From assembly GCA_031277235.1 (NCBI GenBank), contig JAITMT010000434.1, forward strand, positions 1-21,799: a DNA stretch of 21,799 nucleotides, given 5' to 3'. A model generated the notes under the pieces. The model made no database searches, was not told the DNA's origin, and was given only the letters and a program-made list of their open reading frames with translations. Position numbers and translations under genes: made by a program. Shown in pieces: positions 7,606 to 15,039 of the stretch; the stretch's first letter is position 1, and every line of letters begins with the position of its first letter. The DNA comes from Tannerella sp. GTDB lineage: Bacteria; Bacteroidota; Bacteroidia; Bacteroidales; Tannerellaceae.

Positions 7606-8640
7606 ATGAAAAAGATTATATTCTGTCTGTTTTCGATTTTACTCCCTTTCAGTTGTACGCAAAACAACAAAACAGACCGCATAACTTATTTTTCATTCGA
7701 CGATTTTGAAAAACCAATTCAATTGAAGGGCGAAATTCTGAATATGGACAGCCTATGGAAACCTACAGGCATATACTGCGAAGACTCATTGTTGATACTG
7801 GTTGATAACACGACCGATTGTTTTGTGCAGATTTATCATAAGGACAATCTTGATAAAATCGCAGAAAATATACCAAGAGGAATAGGACCGGACGAAAGAC
7901 TTAATTGCTGGACACTCCAAATGGATTCCGAATATGTCTGGGCTTTCGATATGCAATTGAGAAAACTGACGGCGTATGAAAAAAAAGATTTCTATACGGA
8001 ATCAAAAATCAAACCGGAGAAAGCGGTTGATTTTTTGGAATGGCCGATTGCTGTCGTATCTCTGCGGAACGAAAAATTCGTCGCTTCCTGCCTGACCGAC
8101 GAAACTAATCTATTGAGTGTTTTTGATGAAAACGCCAACAGGGATACGACCCTGTCCGTTGACTATCCGAAACTGAAACACGAATCAATACCCGATTTTT
8201 TGAAAAAAAGGTCTTTTGAGAATAGGATATTCTATGATTACCGGAGTAATAAGATAGTCGTTTTTTATGTCTATACCGATATCATAGATGTTTACGATGA
8301 TGAATTGAAACTCATTGCAAGAATACAGGGTCCCGACAGGTTTGTCCCTGAACTGAAGCGGGAAAACAACCATGTTTCCGCGATAAAAAACCGGACAAGG
8401 ATCGGCTATCTAAACGGGGCTGTAACTCCTTCGGAAATATGGGCGCTTTACTACGGAATATACCCCGAACCGGGAAAAGATTTACAAAACCGTATTTTTG
8501 TTTTTGACTATAACGGAAAACCGCTTCGATTCTACGAATTGGAATATCCGGTTTTTAACTTTTGTATTGACGAAAAGAATCGTCTATTGTACGGCTTAAC
8601 GGAAAATCCCGAAATATCGGTCGTAAAGTTTAAATACTGA
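7606..8640 (+). CDS. TolB-like/BF3164-type propeller lipoprotein
   Basis: 344 residues from the ATG at 7606, chosen because it directly begins a clean lipoprotein signal (MKKIIFCLFSILLPFSCTQ, lipidated Cys17). The ATG at 7588 would add MNYGNR and overlap the upstream gene by 14 bases. The mature protein resembles the Bacteroidota TolB-like 6-bladed propeller lipoproteins (BF3164 type): PIQLKGEILNMDSLWKPTGI, DSLLILVDNTTDCFVQIYHKD, then IPRGIGPDERLNCWTLQMDS and VWAFDMQLRKLTAYE; the GIGPDE element is the counterpart of the GNGPGEF turn in the two upstream propellers. The C-terminal blade is NFCIDEKNRLLYGLTENPEISVVKF. It is likely an envelope-anchored partner of the secreted protein encoded just before; ligand unknown. 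Confidence 0.85.
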   Translation: MKKIIFCLFSILLPFSCTQNNKTDRITYFSFDDFEKPIQLKGEILNMDSLWKPTGIYCEDSLLILVDNTTDCFVQIYHKDNLDKIAENIPRGIGPDERLNCWTLQMDSEYVWAFDMQLRKLTAYEKKDFYTESKIKPEKAVDFLEWPIAVVSLRNEKFVASCLTDETNLLSVFDENANRDTTLSVDYPKLKHESIPDFLKKRSFENRIFYDYRSNKIVVFYVYTDIIDVYDDELKLIARIQGPDRFVPELKRENNHVSAIKNRTRIGYLNGAVTPSEIWALYYGIYPEPGKDLQNRIFVFDYNGKPLRFYELEYPVFNFCIDEKNRLLYGLTENPEISVVKFKY

Positions 8641-8690
8641 CAAAATGTTAAGACGAAGTCTGTATTGTGTAAAAATTATATCCGATAATT

Positions 8691-8721
8691 ATTGATATTA
8701 TTAAAATAATTTATAAATTTG
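8691..8721 (+). promoter_or_regulatory. Promoter of the sugar porter gene
   Basis: ATTG at 8691-8694, a 19-base gap, then TAAATTTG at 8714-8721, matching the Bacteroides -33/-7 arrangement. The position rules out the upstream TTG start at 8719, which would lie inside the -7 box, and supports translation from the ATG at 8749. Confidence 0.7.
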
Positions 8722-8748
8722 CCCCCGAAATTGAAAATTTTTAAAGAT

Positions 8749-10149
8749 ATGGTAAATCTCAAATATCTCATTTTTCTGGCTATGGTGGCTGCATTGGGCG
8801 GTTTTTTGTTTGGCTATGATACTGCCGTAATTTCGGGAACGGTTGTGCAGGTAACGGAGCAATTCGGGTTGGATACGATTGCGCAGGGCTGGTATGTGGG
8901 TTGTGCGCTGGTCGGTTCGATTATCGGCGTGGCGATTGCCGGGTGGCTGTCCGACCGGTTTGGACGCAGGGCGGTCATGATTTTTGCAGCCGTTTTATTT
9001 ACTTTTTCGGGATTCGGATGCGCTTTCAGCGTCGGCATTAATCAGTTGGTACTGTGGCGTATCATGGGCGGCGTGGGAATCGGCGTGGCTTCGATTGTTT
9101 CGCCACTGTACATTTCCGAAGTATCGGCGACAAAATACCGGGGAAGCATGGTAACTATCTTTCAGTTAGCCATTACCATCGGCTTTTTCAGCGCTTACCT
9201 GGTTAATTTCGGACTGTTGGGCTATGCCTCGGAAGGCGGCGCTTCGCTGGGCAATCCGGCGTTGCGGAAAATTTTCAGCGAAGAAGTCTGGCGCGGAATG
9301 TTGGGCGTAGGGGCTTTGCCGGCGCTGCTGTTTTTCGTCGCCATCTTTTTCATTCCCGAAAGTCCGCGGTGGTTGATTTTGAAGCGAAAAAATGTGCAGT
9401 CCCTGCAGATTTTCAGGAGAATTTTCAGCGATGACGGTTCGGCGCAAAACCAGTTGGACGAAACGCTGCAAAGCGCTAAGAGTGAGATTAAATCCGATTG
9501 GCGCGCGTTGTGGCAACCCGGTATCCGCAAGGCGGTTTTGATCGGCGTTGCGATTGCGATGCTCGGTCAGTTCATGGGCGTCAATGCGGTGCTGTATTAC
9601 GGTCCTGCCATTTTTGAGAGCAACGGACTGTCGGGTGGCGATTCGCTGTTTTATCAGGTGATGGTCGGGCTGGCAAACATGGTGGCTACGGTGATTGCGC
9701 TGTTTATCATTGACCGCGTGGGCAGGAAAAATCTGATTTATTACGGCGTGTCGGCGATGATTGTGTTTCTCGTGCTGACGGCGGTTTATTTTGCGCGGGG
9801 CGAGGCTTGGGGATTGCCAAACGTGCTGTTACTCATATTCTTTATGGCGTATATTTTCAGTACGGCGATTTCGATTTCGGCGGTGGTGTTTGTGCTGCTT
9901 TCGGAGATGTATCCCAACAAAGTGCGCGGGCTGGCGATGTCTATTGCCGGGTTGTCGCTGTGGACAGGCACGTTTCTGATCGGACAACTGACGCCGTGGC
10001 TGCTTGAAAATCTGCGACCTGCGGGCACATTCATTTTATTTGCCTTCATGTGCATTCCCTACATGCTGATAATGTGGAAATTAGTGCCTGAAACTGCCGG
10101 AAAATCGCTGGAAGAAATCGAGCAAATATGGATTGGAGATGGAAAATAA
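8749..10149 (+). CDS. Sugar porter family MFS transporter (XylE/GLUT-like)
   Basis: A 466-residue inner-membrane symporter of the sugar porter family (major facilitator superfamily). Family marks in order: GFLFGYDTAVISG near the N-terminus (~18-30), DRFGRR in the first cytoplasmic loop (69-74), YISEV and RG near 121-132, PESPRW (203-208) ending the N-domain, the sugar-site helix 7 segment GQFMGVNAVLYYGPAIFE (273-290), DRVGRK (322-327), SEMYP..VRG (385-394) and the C-terminal PETAGKSLEEIE (447-458). Twelve hydrophobic segments are evident. In E. coli XylE helix 7 begins QQFVGIN; here the first Gln is Gly, which may alter sugar choice. The substrate is likely a pentose or hexose but is not readable. 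Base composition is richer in G+C than the propeller cluster upstream, and it has its own promoter. Confidence 0.93.
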   Translation: MVNLKYLIFLAMVAALGGFLFGYDTAVISGTVVQVTEQFGLDTIAQGWYVGCALVGSIIGVAIAGWLSDRFGRRAVMIFAAVLFTFSGFGCAFSVGINQLVLWRIMGGVGIGVASIVSPLYISEVSATKYRGSMVTIFQLAITIGFFSAYLVNFGLLGYASEGGASLGNPALRKIFSEEVWRGMLGVGALPALLFFVAIFFIPESPRWLILKRKNVQSLQIFRRIFSDDGSAQNQLDETLQSAKSEIKSDWRALWQPGIRKAVLIGVAIAMLGQFMGVNAVLYYGPAIFESNGLSGGDSLFYQVMVGLANMVATVIALFIIDRVGRKNLIYYGVSAMIVFLVLTAVYFARGEAWGLPNVLLLIFFMAYIFSTAISISAVVFVLLSEMYPNKVRGLAMSIAGLSLWTGTFLIGQLTPWLLENLRPAGTFILFAFMCIPYMLIMWKLVPETAGKSLEEIEQIWIGDGK

Positions 10150-10186
10150 TTAATCTGTAACAGGCTGTATTGATGCATCGAAGTCA

Positions 10187-10307
10187 ATCCCGAGCGGGAT
10201 TGCATATTTATAGAAAAAGAAATGTCCTCACGGGCGTTCGACTCCGAAGGTGTCGGATATTTGCACGGGTATTGATTTTCTATAAATATTTGAATCCTTC
10301 GGATTCA
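10187..10307. repeat. Composite hairpin element, copy 2 (divergent)
   Basis: Hairpin ATCCCG-AG-CGGGAT (10187-10200); arm ATATTTATAGAAAA (10204-10217) whose perfect 14-base complement TTTTCTATAAATAT lies at 10276-10289; inner hairpin CGACTCC-GAA-GGTGTCG (10239-10255, one mismatch); final hairpin TGAATCC-TTC-GGATTCA (10291-10307). The order (CCCG hairpin, ATATT..TAGAA box, inner inverted repeat, TTC-loop hairpin) matches the element at 3820-3967, although the sequence has diverged. Confidence 0.75.
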
Positions 10308-10447
10308 TCACGCTTTCAAATCTTTTTTTACAGAATTAACAAAATTTGCAGATTTTACAGATTTTTGAATCTTCAAATTATCGAATTGTCAAATCCCCTT
10401 CCCCGATTGTCAATTAAAAGAAAATTACACACTACACACTAAAAAGA

Positions 10448-10559
10448 ACCACCCCGTCGCTCCGCGCCACCCCTCCGAAGAGGGGAATTACGTCCGATGA
10501 AGGAGAATTACGCCGGATGGATTCCCCTCCTCGGAGGGGTGCCCGAAGGGCGGGGTGGT
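10448..10559. repeat. GC-rich fold-back element, copy A
   Basis: Three nested arms pair perfectly: 10448-10456 with 10551-10559 (ACCACCCCG), 10469-10479 with 10531-10541 (CACCCCTCCGA), and 10480-10488 with 10521-10529 (GAGGGGAAT). The centre holds a direct repeat, GAATTACGtCCGaTG and GAATTACGcCGGATG. A shorter relative lies at 14907-15005. It resembles a MITE- or REP-like dispersed element and may stop transcription between the converging genes. Confidence 0.8.
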
Positions 10560-10566
10560 GAATTTG

Positions 10567-10614
10567 GGATAAACGGGTAAACAGGTGAACGGGAGAACGG
10601 ATAAACGGATAAAC
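10567..10614. repeat. Six-unit array of an 8-base repeat (GGnnnAAC)
   Basis: Units in order: GGATAAAC, GGGTAAAC, AGGTGAAC, GGGAGAAC, GGATAAAC, GGATAAAC. It is followed by AGACTTTGCCTTTCATT and AT-rich CAATTCTC repeats. The same units followed by the same GACTTTGC tail occur at 15291-15320, and in reverse orientation at 21510-21535. Confidence 0.75.
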
Positions 10615-10654
10615 AGACTTTGCCTTTCATTGTCAATTCTCAATTCTCCATTGA

Positions 10655-13600
10655 TTAAATCCAAACCTCGCTCCGTGTTCCGCAAGGCACGCCGTTGTCG
10701 TCCACGAGGTCAATGATGGCGAGGCGGGCGTTTTGATTACAGGCGCGGTTGAAGTATTCGATTTGTTTTTCGACGATTTTGATGCCTTCGCGCGTACCTT
10801 CGGTAAGGATTTGGCTGGCTTGGGCACGTCCGATGCCGTTATCTTCGACCGAGATGACGACAGACCCGTTTTCGCGGGCTATCCGTATGCGGATGTGCCA
10901 GTTGCCCGGTTTGTTGCGCACGCCGTGTTTGAGCGCGTTGTCGCAGAACGTATGCAGAATCATCATCGGGACGTTCATTTGCGGGTCAACGTCCGGGTCT
11001 ATGTCGTAGTGATAGGAGAGGCGGTCGGCGAAGCGAATCTGTTCGAGATGCGTGTAGCGCCGGATGTAGGTCAGTTCTTCCTGCAGCGACCAGAAAAAGC
11101 GGTCGCTGTTGAGCAGCGTGTCGTTCGAGAAGTTGGCAAAGTCGGAGATGGCTTCGCGCGCTTCTTCCGGATTTTTGGTTATCAGGTAGTTCACCGAGTT
11201 GAGCACGTTGCGCGTGAAGTGCGGGATGAACTTGTGCTGGATGGCGTGGAAGCGCAACTGTTCGATTTCCTGCGCCTCCTTCTGTTTGCGGGCGATGCGC
11301 CGTTGCACTGCGGTGAACAGGAAATAGGTCAGCCCCGCCAGCGCCAGACCGGCGAGCAGCAATCCGGGCGCGGTCAGCCAGAAGGGAGCGTTGATGTGGA
11401 GGAAGGGCGAGAAGGCGCTTTCCGACCAGACGCCGTTGCCCGGGGACGACTGAATCTCGAAGCGGTACGTCCCGAACGGCACGTTCTGAAACGCGAAACT
11501 GCGCGCGGTCGGCGTGGCGGTAACCGTCCAGTCCTCGTTGTAACCGAGCAGCCGGTAGCGGAAACGCAGGCTGTCGGGCGCGTTGATAGCCGCCTGCAGA
11601 ATGTCGAATTGCAGGAAATTGGCGTTGCGGGCAATCCTGACCGGATGTTCCCGGTCTATTCCCTGCCGGTCTATCGTCTGCCGGTCGCCGTCCCTGCGGG
11701 CGCTGCTGACGGAGACGATATGGGGCGGCGAAAGGACGGGTTCGGGCATAGACATCAGCGTATCGGGATGGAATTTCAGGACACGGTCGCCCGCGACGAG
11801 CCACACGAAGCCTTCCGCGTCAATGGAAGCGCCGTTCTGACCGCATTCGAGGATGTCCAGACCGTCGTAATACGTGAAAGTGCGGATTTGAATGCGCCCC
11901 TCTTCGTGAAATGTTTTCAGGTCGAGCACGAACAGTTCGGCGCCGACGCCGCCCCAAATCACATATTTGTCGCCATGACAAAGGACGAAGTTGGGCGTTT
12001 TGGGATGGACGGGAATGTCCGTTCCCTGCAGGTTTTCCGCAAAAAGACCGTCCTGCGTGCCTTTCCACAGCGTGCCTGCGGGGTCGAGCGCCATCGCGAT
12101 GATACCGCGCCGGTACGGGCGGGGCGTCGTGTCGCGGACGACCGTTTGCGACGTTTCGTCCAGATAATACTGGTCGGCAAACGTGCCGATGCGCAGTCTC
12201 CGGTTGCCGTCGCGGCTGATACAGATAATATACTGCTTGTTGAATGTTATCACGGTATCCCGCAGGTTTCCATCCACGGCGACCAGATACCGCATATTAT
12301 CCCGGGCTCCGCCTGCATATACCCTGCCGGTAATGCTGTCGTAATACGCGGCAAGCGTTATACCCCTGCGAATCAGTTTTCCACCGCCGTATTGTCCCGG
12401 TTCGTAGCACAATAGTCCATCCGCGCTGGTCAGCCAGATTCTGCCCTGCCGGTCGGTCGTATTGCTCATGTATCCGTGGTCTATGGTCATGGTTGCATTG
12501 ACGGCGCGGTGCAGCGTGCCGTCGGGCTTTGCCATCCACAGTCCGTTCCCGAAAGTTGAAAACCACGTGTTGCCGTCGCGGTCGCGCAGGACGCTCCAGA
12601 TATTGTCGTTTTTTGCCAGACCGAGTTGAAAGGTTTCGACCTCAAAATTATTGCAGGCATAAACGCCGTCTTCGGCAGCGAACCACAGGCGGTTCTCCCT
12701 GTCCCGGATGGCGTGGTTGAAATATAAACTGTTGACGGGGAACGGCTGAACGGTTCTGTCCCGCAGGGAATACAGGTAACTTTCGAGTTTCCTAGTGACA
12801 AATCCAACCGTATGCCCGTCAATACTGAAAATATGTTGGAGGAAATATGGTGCCTGAAACAGGGGCGTAACCCGGAAACTGCCGTCGCCGGCAAGCGTTA
12901 TTTCGGAGATATCGCTGTAATGGTCGGGCGAGATTTCCCGGGACCAGAACAGGTGACCGGTTTCATTCCCGAAAAGATAGCCATAGCGGTATTTTCCCCA
13001 TCCGAGTGTTTGCACGGGTTGCATCCGGTCGTTTTCCAGCCGGTATATTTGCATGGCGGGATGATCGGAATCATGATTTGACCACCATCCGAAATTGCTG
13101 AATACGAATATTTTACCGTCCAGTTTCCCGATGACTGCCGCATATTGGCGGTCGGCTATCAGGGTGAAAGTTTCCGTATGCAGGTCGAATTTGTAAATGG
13201 ACGCTTTGCCGTGATAGTCGGTTTCGTTCCGTTCCACCAGATTGGAAATATACAGCGTGTTTTCATCGGAATAAAAATTGTTCGTATTCATAACATCCAT
13301 CACCGTAAAGTTACCGGGGAAGGGAATGAAACGCGCCGAATCGCCGGGATACAGGACGGAAATACCGCTTTGCGATGTAAAAAACATCGTATCGCCATGT
13401 TCGCAAATGTGGAAGGCAGTGTTTCCTTGCAGAAAATCATAGCCGTAATTCCGGAAAGCGGCGCCGTCGAAACGGTCAACGCCGCTGAAGTTTGAAATCC
13501 ACAGATAGCCGTGGCGGTCCTGAAAAATATGTTTCGCCTGCATCTGCCCCAGTCCCTGCCGCCCGCCGTAGTAGCGGTGAGACATGGAATGTTCCCAACG

Positions 13601-13675
13601 TTCGGGCTGTGCGTGTTGAGCGTTTGTCGCCAATGGAAACAGGAGGATGAAAAGCAGCGGAAGAAAATGTCTCAT
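10655..13675 (-). CDS. Sensor histidine kinase: periplasmic propeller, Y_Y_Y domain, LytS-type kinase
   Basis: 1006 residues. A signal peptide (MRHFLPLLFILLFPLATNAQ) leads to a periplasmic sensor with at least six regulator-propeller motifs of the form D..G.LW....DG (near 52-71, 323-340, 363-380, 407-424, 530-547, 617-635). A Y_Y_Y domain (~690-760; FRYRLLGYNEDWTVT, FGTYRFEIQS) follows, then one membrane helix (~767-790), a short coiled coil, a His_kinase (LytS/YehU-type) region with His819 in IPHFTRNVLNSVNYL, and an ATPase domain with the N box FCDNALKHG (Asn913) and DNGIG (945-949). The usual PHFLFN is PHFTRN and the second glycine box is reduced to GTREGIKIVEKQ, so this is a divergent branch. 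It lacks the DNA-binding part of one-piece hybrid sensors; its partner is the LytTR regulator encoded 4 bases upstream in the same operon. Signal unknown, possibly a glycan. Confidence 0.9.
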   Translation of the reverse strand: MRHFLPLLFILLFPLATNAQHAQPERWEHSMSHRYYGGRQGLGQMQAKHIFQDRHGYLWISNFSGVDRFDGAAFRNYGYDFLQGNTAFHICEHGDTMFFTSQSGISVLYPGDSARFIPFPGNFTVMDVMNTNNFYSDENTLYISNLVERNETDYHGKASIYKFDLHTETFTLIADRQYAAVIGKLDGKIFVFSNFGWWSNHDSDHPAMQIYRLENDRMQPVQTLGWGKYRYGYLFGNETGHLFWSREISPDHYSDISEITLAGDGSFRVTPLFQAPYFLQHIFSIDGHTVGFVTRKLESYLYSLRDRTVQPFPVNSLYFNHAIRDRENRLWFAAEDGVYACNNFEVETFQLGLAKNDNIWSVLRDRDGNTWFSTFGNGLWMAKPDGTLHRAVNATMTIDHGYMSNTTDRQGRIWLTSADGLLCYEPGQYGGGKLIRRGITLAAYYDSITGRVYAGGARDNMRYLVAVDGNLRDTVITFNKQYIICISRDGNRRLRIGTFADQYYLDETSQTVVRDTTPRPYRRGIIAMALDPAGTLWKGTQDGLFAENLQGTDIPVHPKTPNFVLCHGDKYVIWGGVGAELFVLDLKTFHEEGRIQIRTFTYYDGLDILECGQNGASIDAEGFVWLVAGDRVLKFHPDTLMSMPEPVLSPPHIVSVSSARRDGDRQTIDRQGIDREHPVRIARNANFLQFDILQAAINAPDSLRFRYRLLGYNEDWTVTATPTARSFAFQNVPFGTYRFEIQSSPGNGVWSESAFSPFLHINAPFWLTAPGLLLAGLALAGLTYFLFTAVQRRIARKQKEAQEIEQLRFHAIQHKFIPHFTRNVLNSVNYLITKNPEEAREAISDFANFSNDTLLNSDRFFWSLQEELTYIRRYTHLEQIRFADRLSYHYDIDPDVDPQMNVPMMILHTFCDNALKHGVRNKPGNWHIRIRIARENGSVVISVEDNGIGRAQASQILTEGTREGIKIVEKQIEYFNRACNQNARLAIIDLVDDNGVPCGTRSEVWI
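11651..11696 (-). repeat. 15-base in-frame tandem repeat inside the sensor kinase gene
   Basis: About three copies of CCGGTCTATyscCTG on the + strand (11651-11665, 11666-11680, and a diverged third to 11696). In the kinase frame they encode DGDRQTIDRQGIDRE at about residues 662-676, a hydrophilic linker between the propeller and the Y_Y_Y domain. The period is a multiple of three, so copy-number change would keep the frame. Confidence 0.65.
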
Positions 13676-13679
13676 GCGC

Positions 13680-14417
13680 CTATCCGATTAGAAATTGACA
13701 GTGGTCGAGAAAGTTTCTGGCTCCGTTGCGGCTTGTCTCGATATAGAGGTTGTTGACCGGATGCTCGATGAACAGCGTCCTGGTAGTATTGCAGAAATGG
13801 TTCACGTAGTGCATGTTGATGATGGTCTGTCGGTTGACGTAGATGAAATGCTCCGGCAAACTGCCCTGTATTTCCTTGAGGTAACTGCTGACGTAGTTTA
13901 TAAATCCGTGCCGGGTATAGATGGTTATGAAATGCTTGTTTTCCCGCACAATCGCCTTGATATCTTGTACATTGACTTGAAACGTGTCGGTTCCCCGCTT
14001 TACCATGATGGTTTGCAGCGGAAGGGAATTTTTCAGCGCCTCGTGATAGCGCCCGATTTCCTTCCTGACTTTTTCGAGCGTCAAAGGCTTTAATATATAG
14101 CCGTTTACGCCGATTTCAATGCCTTCCTGCGCATAGTCGAACTCGTTGTATGCCGACACCAGCACGATATACGGTTTGTGCCCCATCCCCTTGATTACCC
14201 GCAGCATCTCGAGCCCCGTGATTTGCGGCATCCGTATGTCGGAGAAAATAATGTCGAAAGCCTGCTCCATTACGGCTTCAATCGCCTCGGGCGGACTTTC
14301 TCTCTTGATAATCCGTGCTTTGGGCAAAATCCGCTGCACGAGTTCGGCAAGCAATTCGCGTCCGTTGAATTCGTCGTCCACGATTAAAACGTGTGTAGAA
14401 ATAGATGTTTTTTCCAT
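13680..14417 (-). CDS. LytTR-family response regulator
   Basis: 245 residues from the ATG at 14417. Residues 1-125 are a receiver domain: acidic pair Asp14/Asp15 in VLIVDDE, phosphoacceptor Asp60 in IIFSDIRMP, and Lys110 in GYILKP. Residues ~135-245 are a LytTR DNA-binding domain (IMVKRGTDTFQVNVQDIKAIVRENKHFITIYT, HFIYVNRQTIINMHYV). The frame could begin at 14495, but that would put the coding region across the promoter box at 14449-14456, and MEKTSISTHVLIVDDE is the normal start of a receiver. Its stop lies 4 bases before the sensor kinase start, so the two form an operon with the regulator first. LytTR regulators bind paired direct repeats; none is obvious immediately upstream. Confidence 0.93.
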   Translation of the reverse strand: MEKTSISTHVLIVDDEFNGRELLAELVQRILPKARIIKRESPPEAIEAVMEQAFDIIFSDIRMPQITGLEMLRVIKGMGHKPYIVLVSAYNEFDYAQEGIEIGVNGYILKPLTLEKVRKEIGRYHEALKNSLPLQTIMVKRGTDTFQVNVQDIKAIVRENKHFITIYTRHGFINYVSSYLKEIQGSLPEHFIYVNRQTIINMHYVNHFCNTTRTLFIEHPVNNLYIETSRNGARNFLDHCQFLIG

Positions 14418-14448
14418 ATTTTTGTAACAATTTGCGGATAAATCGCGG

Positions 14449-14456
14449 CAAATGTA
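14449..14456 (-). promoter_or_regulatory. -7 box of the regulator/sensor operon
   Basis: CAAATGTA on the + strand reads TACATTTG on the - strand, matching TAnnTTTG. It lies 31 bases upstream of the regulator ATG at 14417. No clear TTTG is found at the -33 position, which leaves room for activator-dependent transcription. Confidence 0.6.
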
Positions 14457-14597
14457 AGGAGAATTTTTGGACTTTGCCTCCCATTCGAGCCCCAATATTT
14501 ACCGTTTAAGCCAAAACAGCAAAAAAATGACATATTTTTCCACAAATTCTCGCGAAAAAGGGGGAAAAGGCGCGAAAAAGGGAGGGGAAAAAGGGAG

Positions 14598-14629
14598 GAT
14601 TTGAAGATTTGAAAATTTGAAGATTTGAA
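14598..14629. repeat. Four-unit 8-base array (GATTTGAA)
   Basis: GATTTGAA, GATTTGAA, AATTTGAA, GATTTGAA in direct tandem. The same unit recurs three times at 21548-21571, and as its complement (TTCAAATC) within both halves of the duplication at 15040-15303. Confidence 0.7.
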
Positions 14630-14696
14630 AAAAACTAATTTCACAAACTGAAAAAACCTCAGTAGTAGCGGCAAGAGGTACAATATATAATAAACC

Positions 14697-14745
14697 TCAT
14701 TACCTCATTATCTGTACATCAAAAACCAACGGAATGAGGTAATGA
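14697..14745. repeat. 13-base perfect inverted repeat on AATGAGG
   Basis: TCATTACCTCATT at 14697-14709 is the exact complement of AATGAGGTAATGA at 14733-14745, with a 23-base loop. Single AATGAGGT copies follow at 14767 and 14801. It has the look of a regulator-binding array or the remains of a mobile element; no gene adjoins it closely. Confidence 0.6.
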
Positions 14746-14906
14746 AGAGATGACACATATCCTTGCTAATGAGGTTGTTTTGTTATTAAAATTAGGTGGA
14801 AATGAGGTTTGTGCAGGCTTGAAAAGCCCGATTTTCATAACTGCAGATGGCGGAACGTTTCCTGCGGAAAGATATGGAGATTTGAGGATTCAACTGCACT
14901 CCAAAG

Positions 14907-15005
14907 AAGAACCAACCCCCTGCTCCGCAGTACCCCTCCGATGAAGGAGAATTACGCCGGATAGATTCCCCTCCCGGGAGGGGTGCCCGAAGGGCGGGGT
15001 GGGGG
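14907..15005. repeat. GC-rich fold-back element, copy B (shorter)
   Basis: Shares with 10448-10559 the start GAACCA-CCCC, the core TGAAGGAGAATTACGCCGGAT, and the end GAGGGGTGCCCGAAGGGCGG followed by GGTGG. It lacks about 17 bases of the left inner arm (AAGAGGGGAATTACGTCC), so its fold is less complete. Like copy A, it is followed by GGnnnAAC 8-base units (15014-15038). Confidence 0.78.
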
Positions 15006-15039
15006 ACTTGTGGGTGAACGGATAAACGGGAGAACGGTA

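Larger units (their letters stand above)
10150..10654. other. 505-base intergenic region rich in repeats
   Basis: Lies between the convergent sugar porter and sensor kinase genes. It holds a composite hairpin element (10187-10307), an AT-rich stretch with short repeats of CAGATTTT (10346-10368) and TTCAAAT, a GC-rich fold-back element (10448-10559) and an 8-base tandem array (10567-10614). I see no coding sequence. The fold-back element may act as a two-way terminator for the facing genes. Confidence 0.7.

Noticed and set aside
8719..8748. Upstream TTG start for the sugar porter, adding ten residues
   Set aside because: It falls inside the -7 promoter box, and the added residues (MPPKLKIFKD) are not typical of the family. 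The ATG at 8749 is preferred.
10733..12415. A 560-codon open frame on the + strand opposite the sensor kinase gene
   Set aside because: It lies wholly antisense to a kinase gene with clear domains. Its product is low in recognisable motifs and rich in Val, Arg, Ala and Glu, as expected from GC-rich codons read backwards.
14418..14495. Longer start for the LytTR regulator, adding 26 residues
   Set aside because: The extension spans the predicted -7 box at 14449-14456, and receiver domains normally begin near the VLIVDDE strand.
14598..14629. Possible CRISPR-like array
   Set aside because: The units are 8 bases in direct contact with no spacers, and no cas genes are present. These are microsatellite-type repeats.
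14750..14944. A 64-codon + strand frame in the repeat-rich intergenic region
   Set aside because: No promoter box, no recognisable domain, and its last codons are made from the fold-back repeat at 14907-15005.
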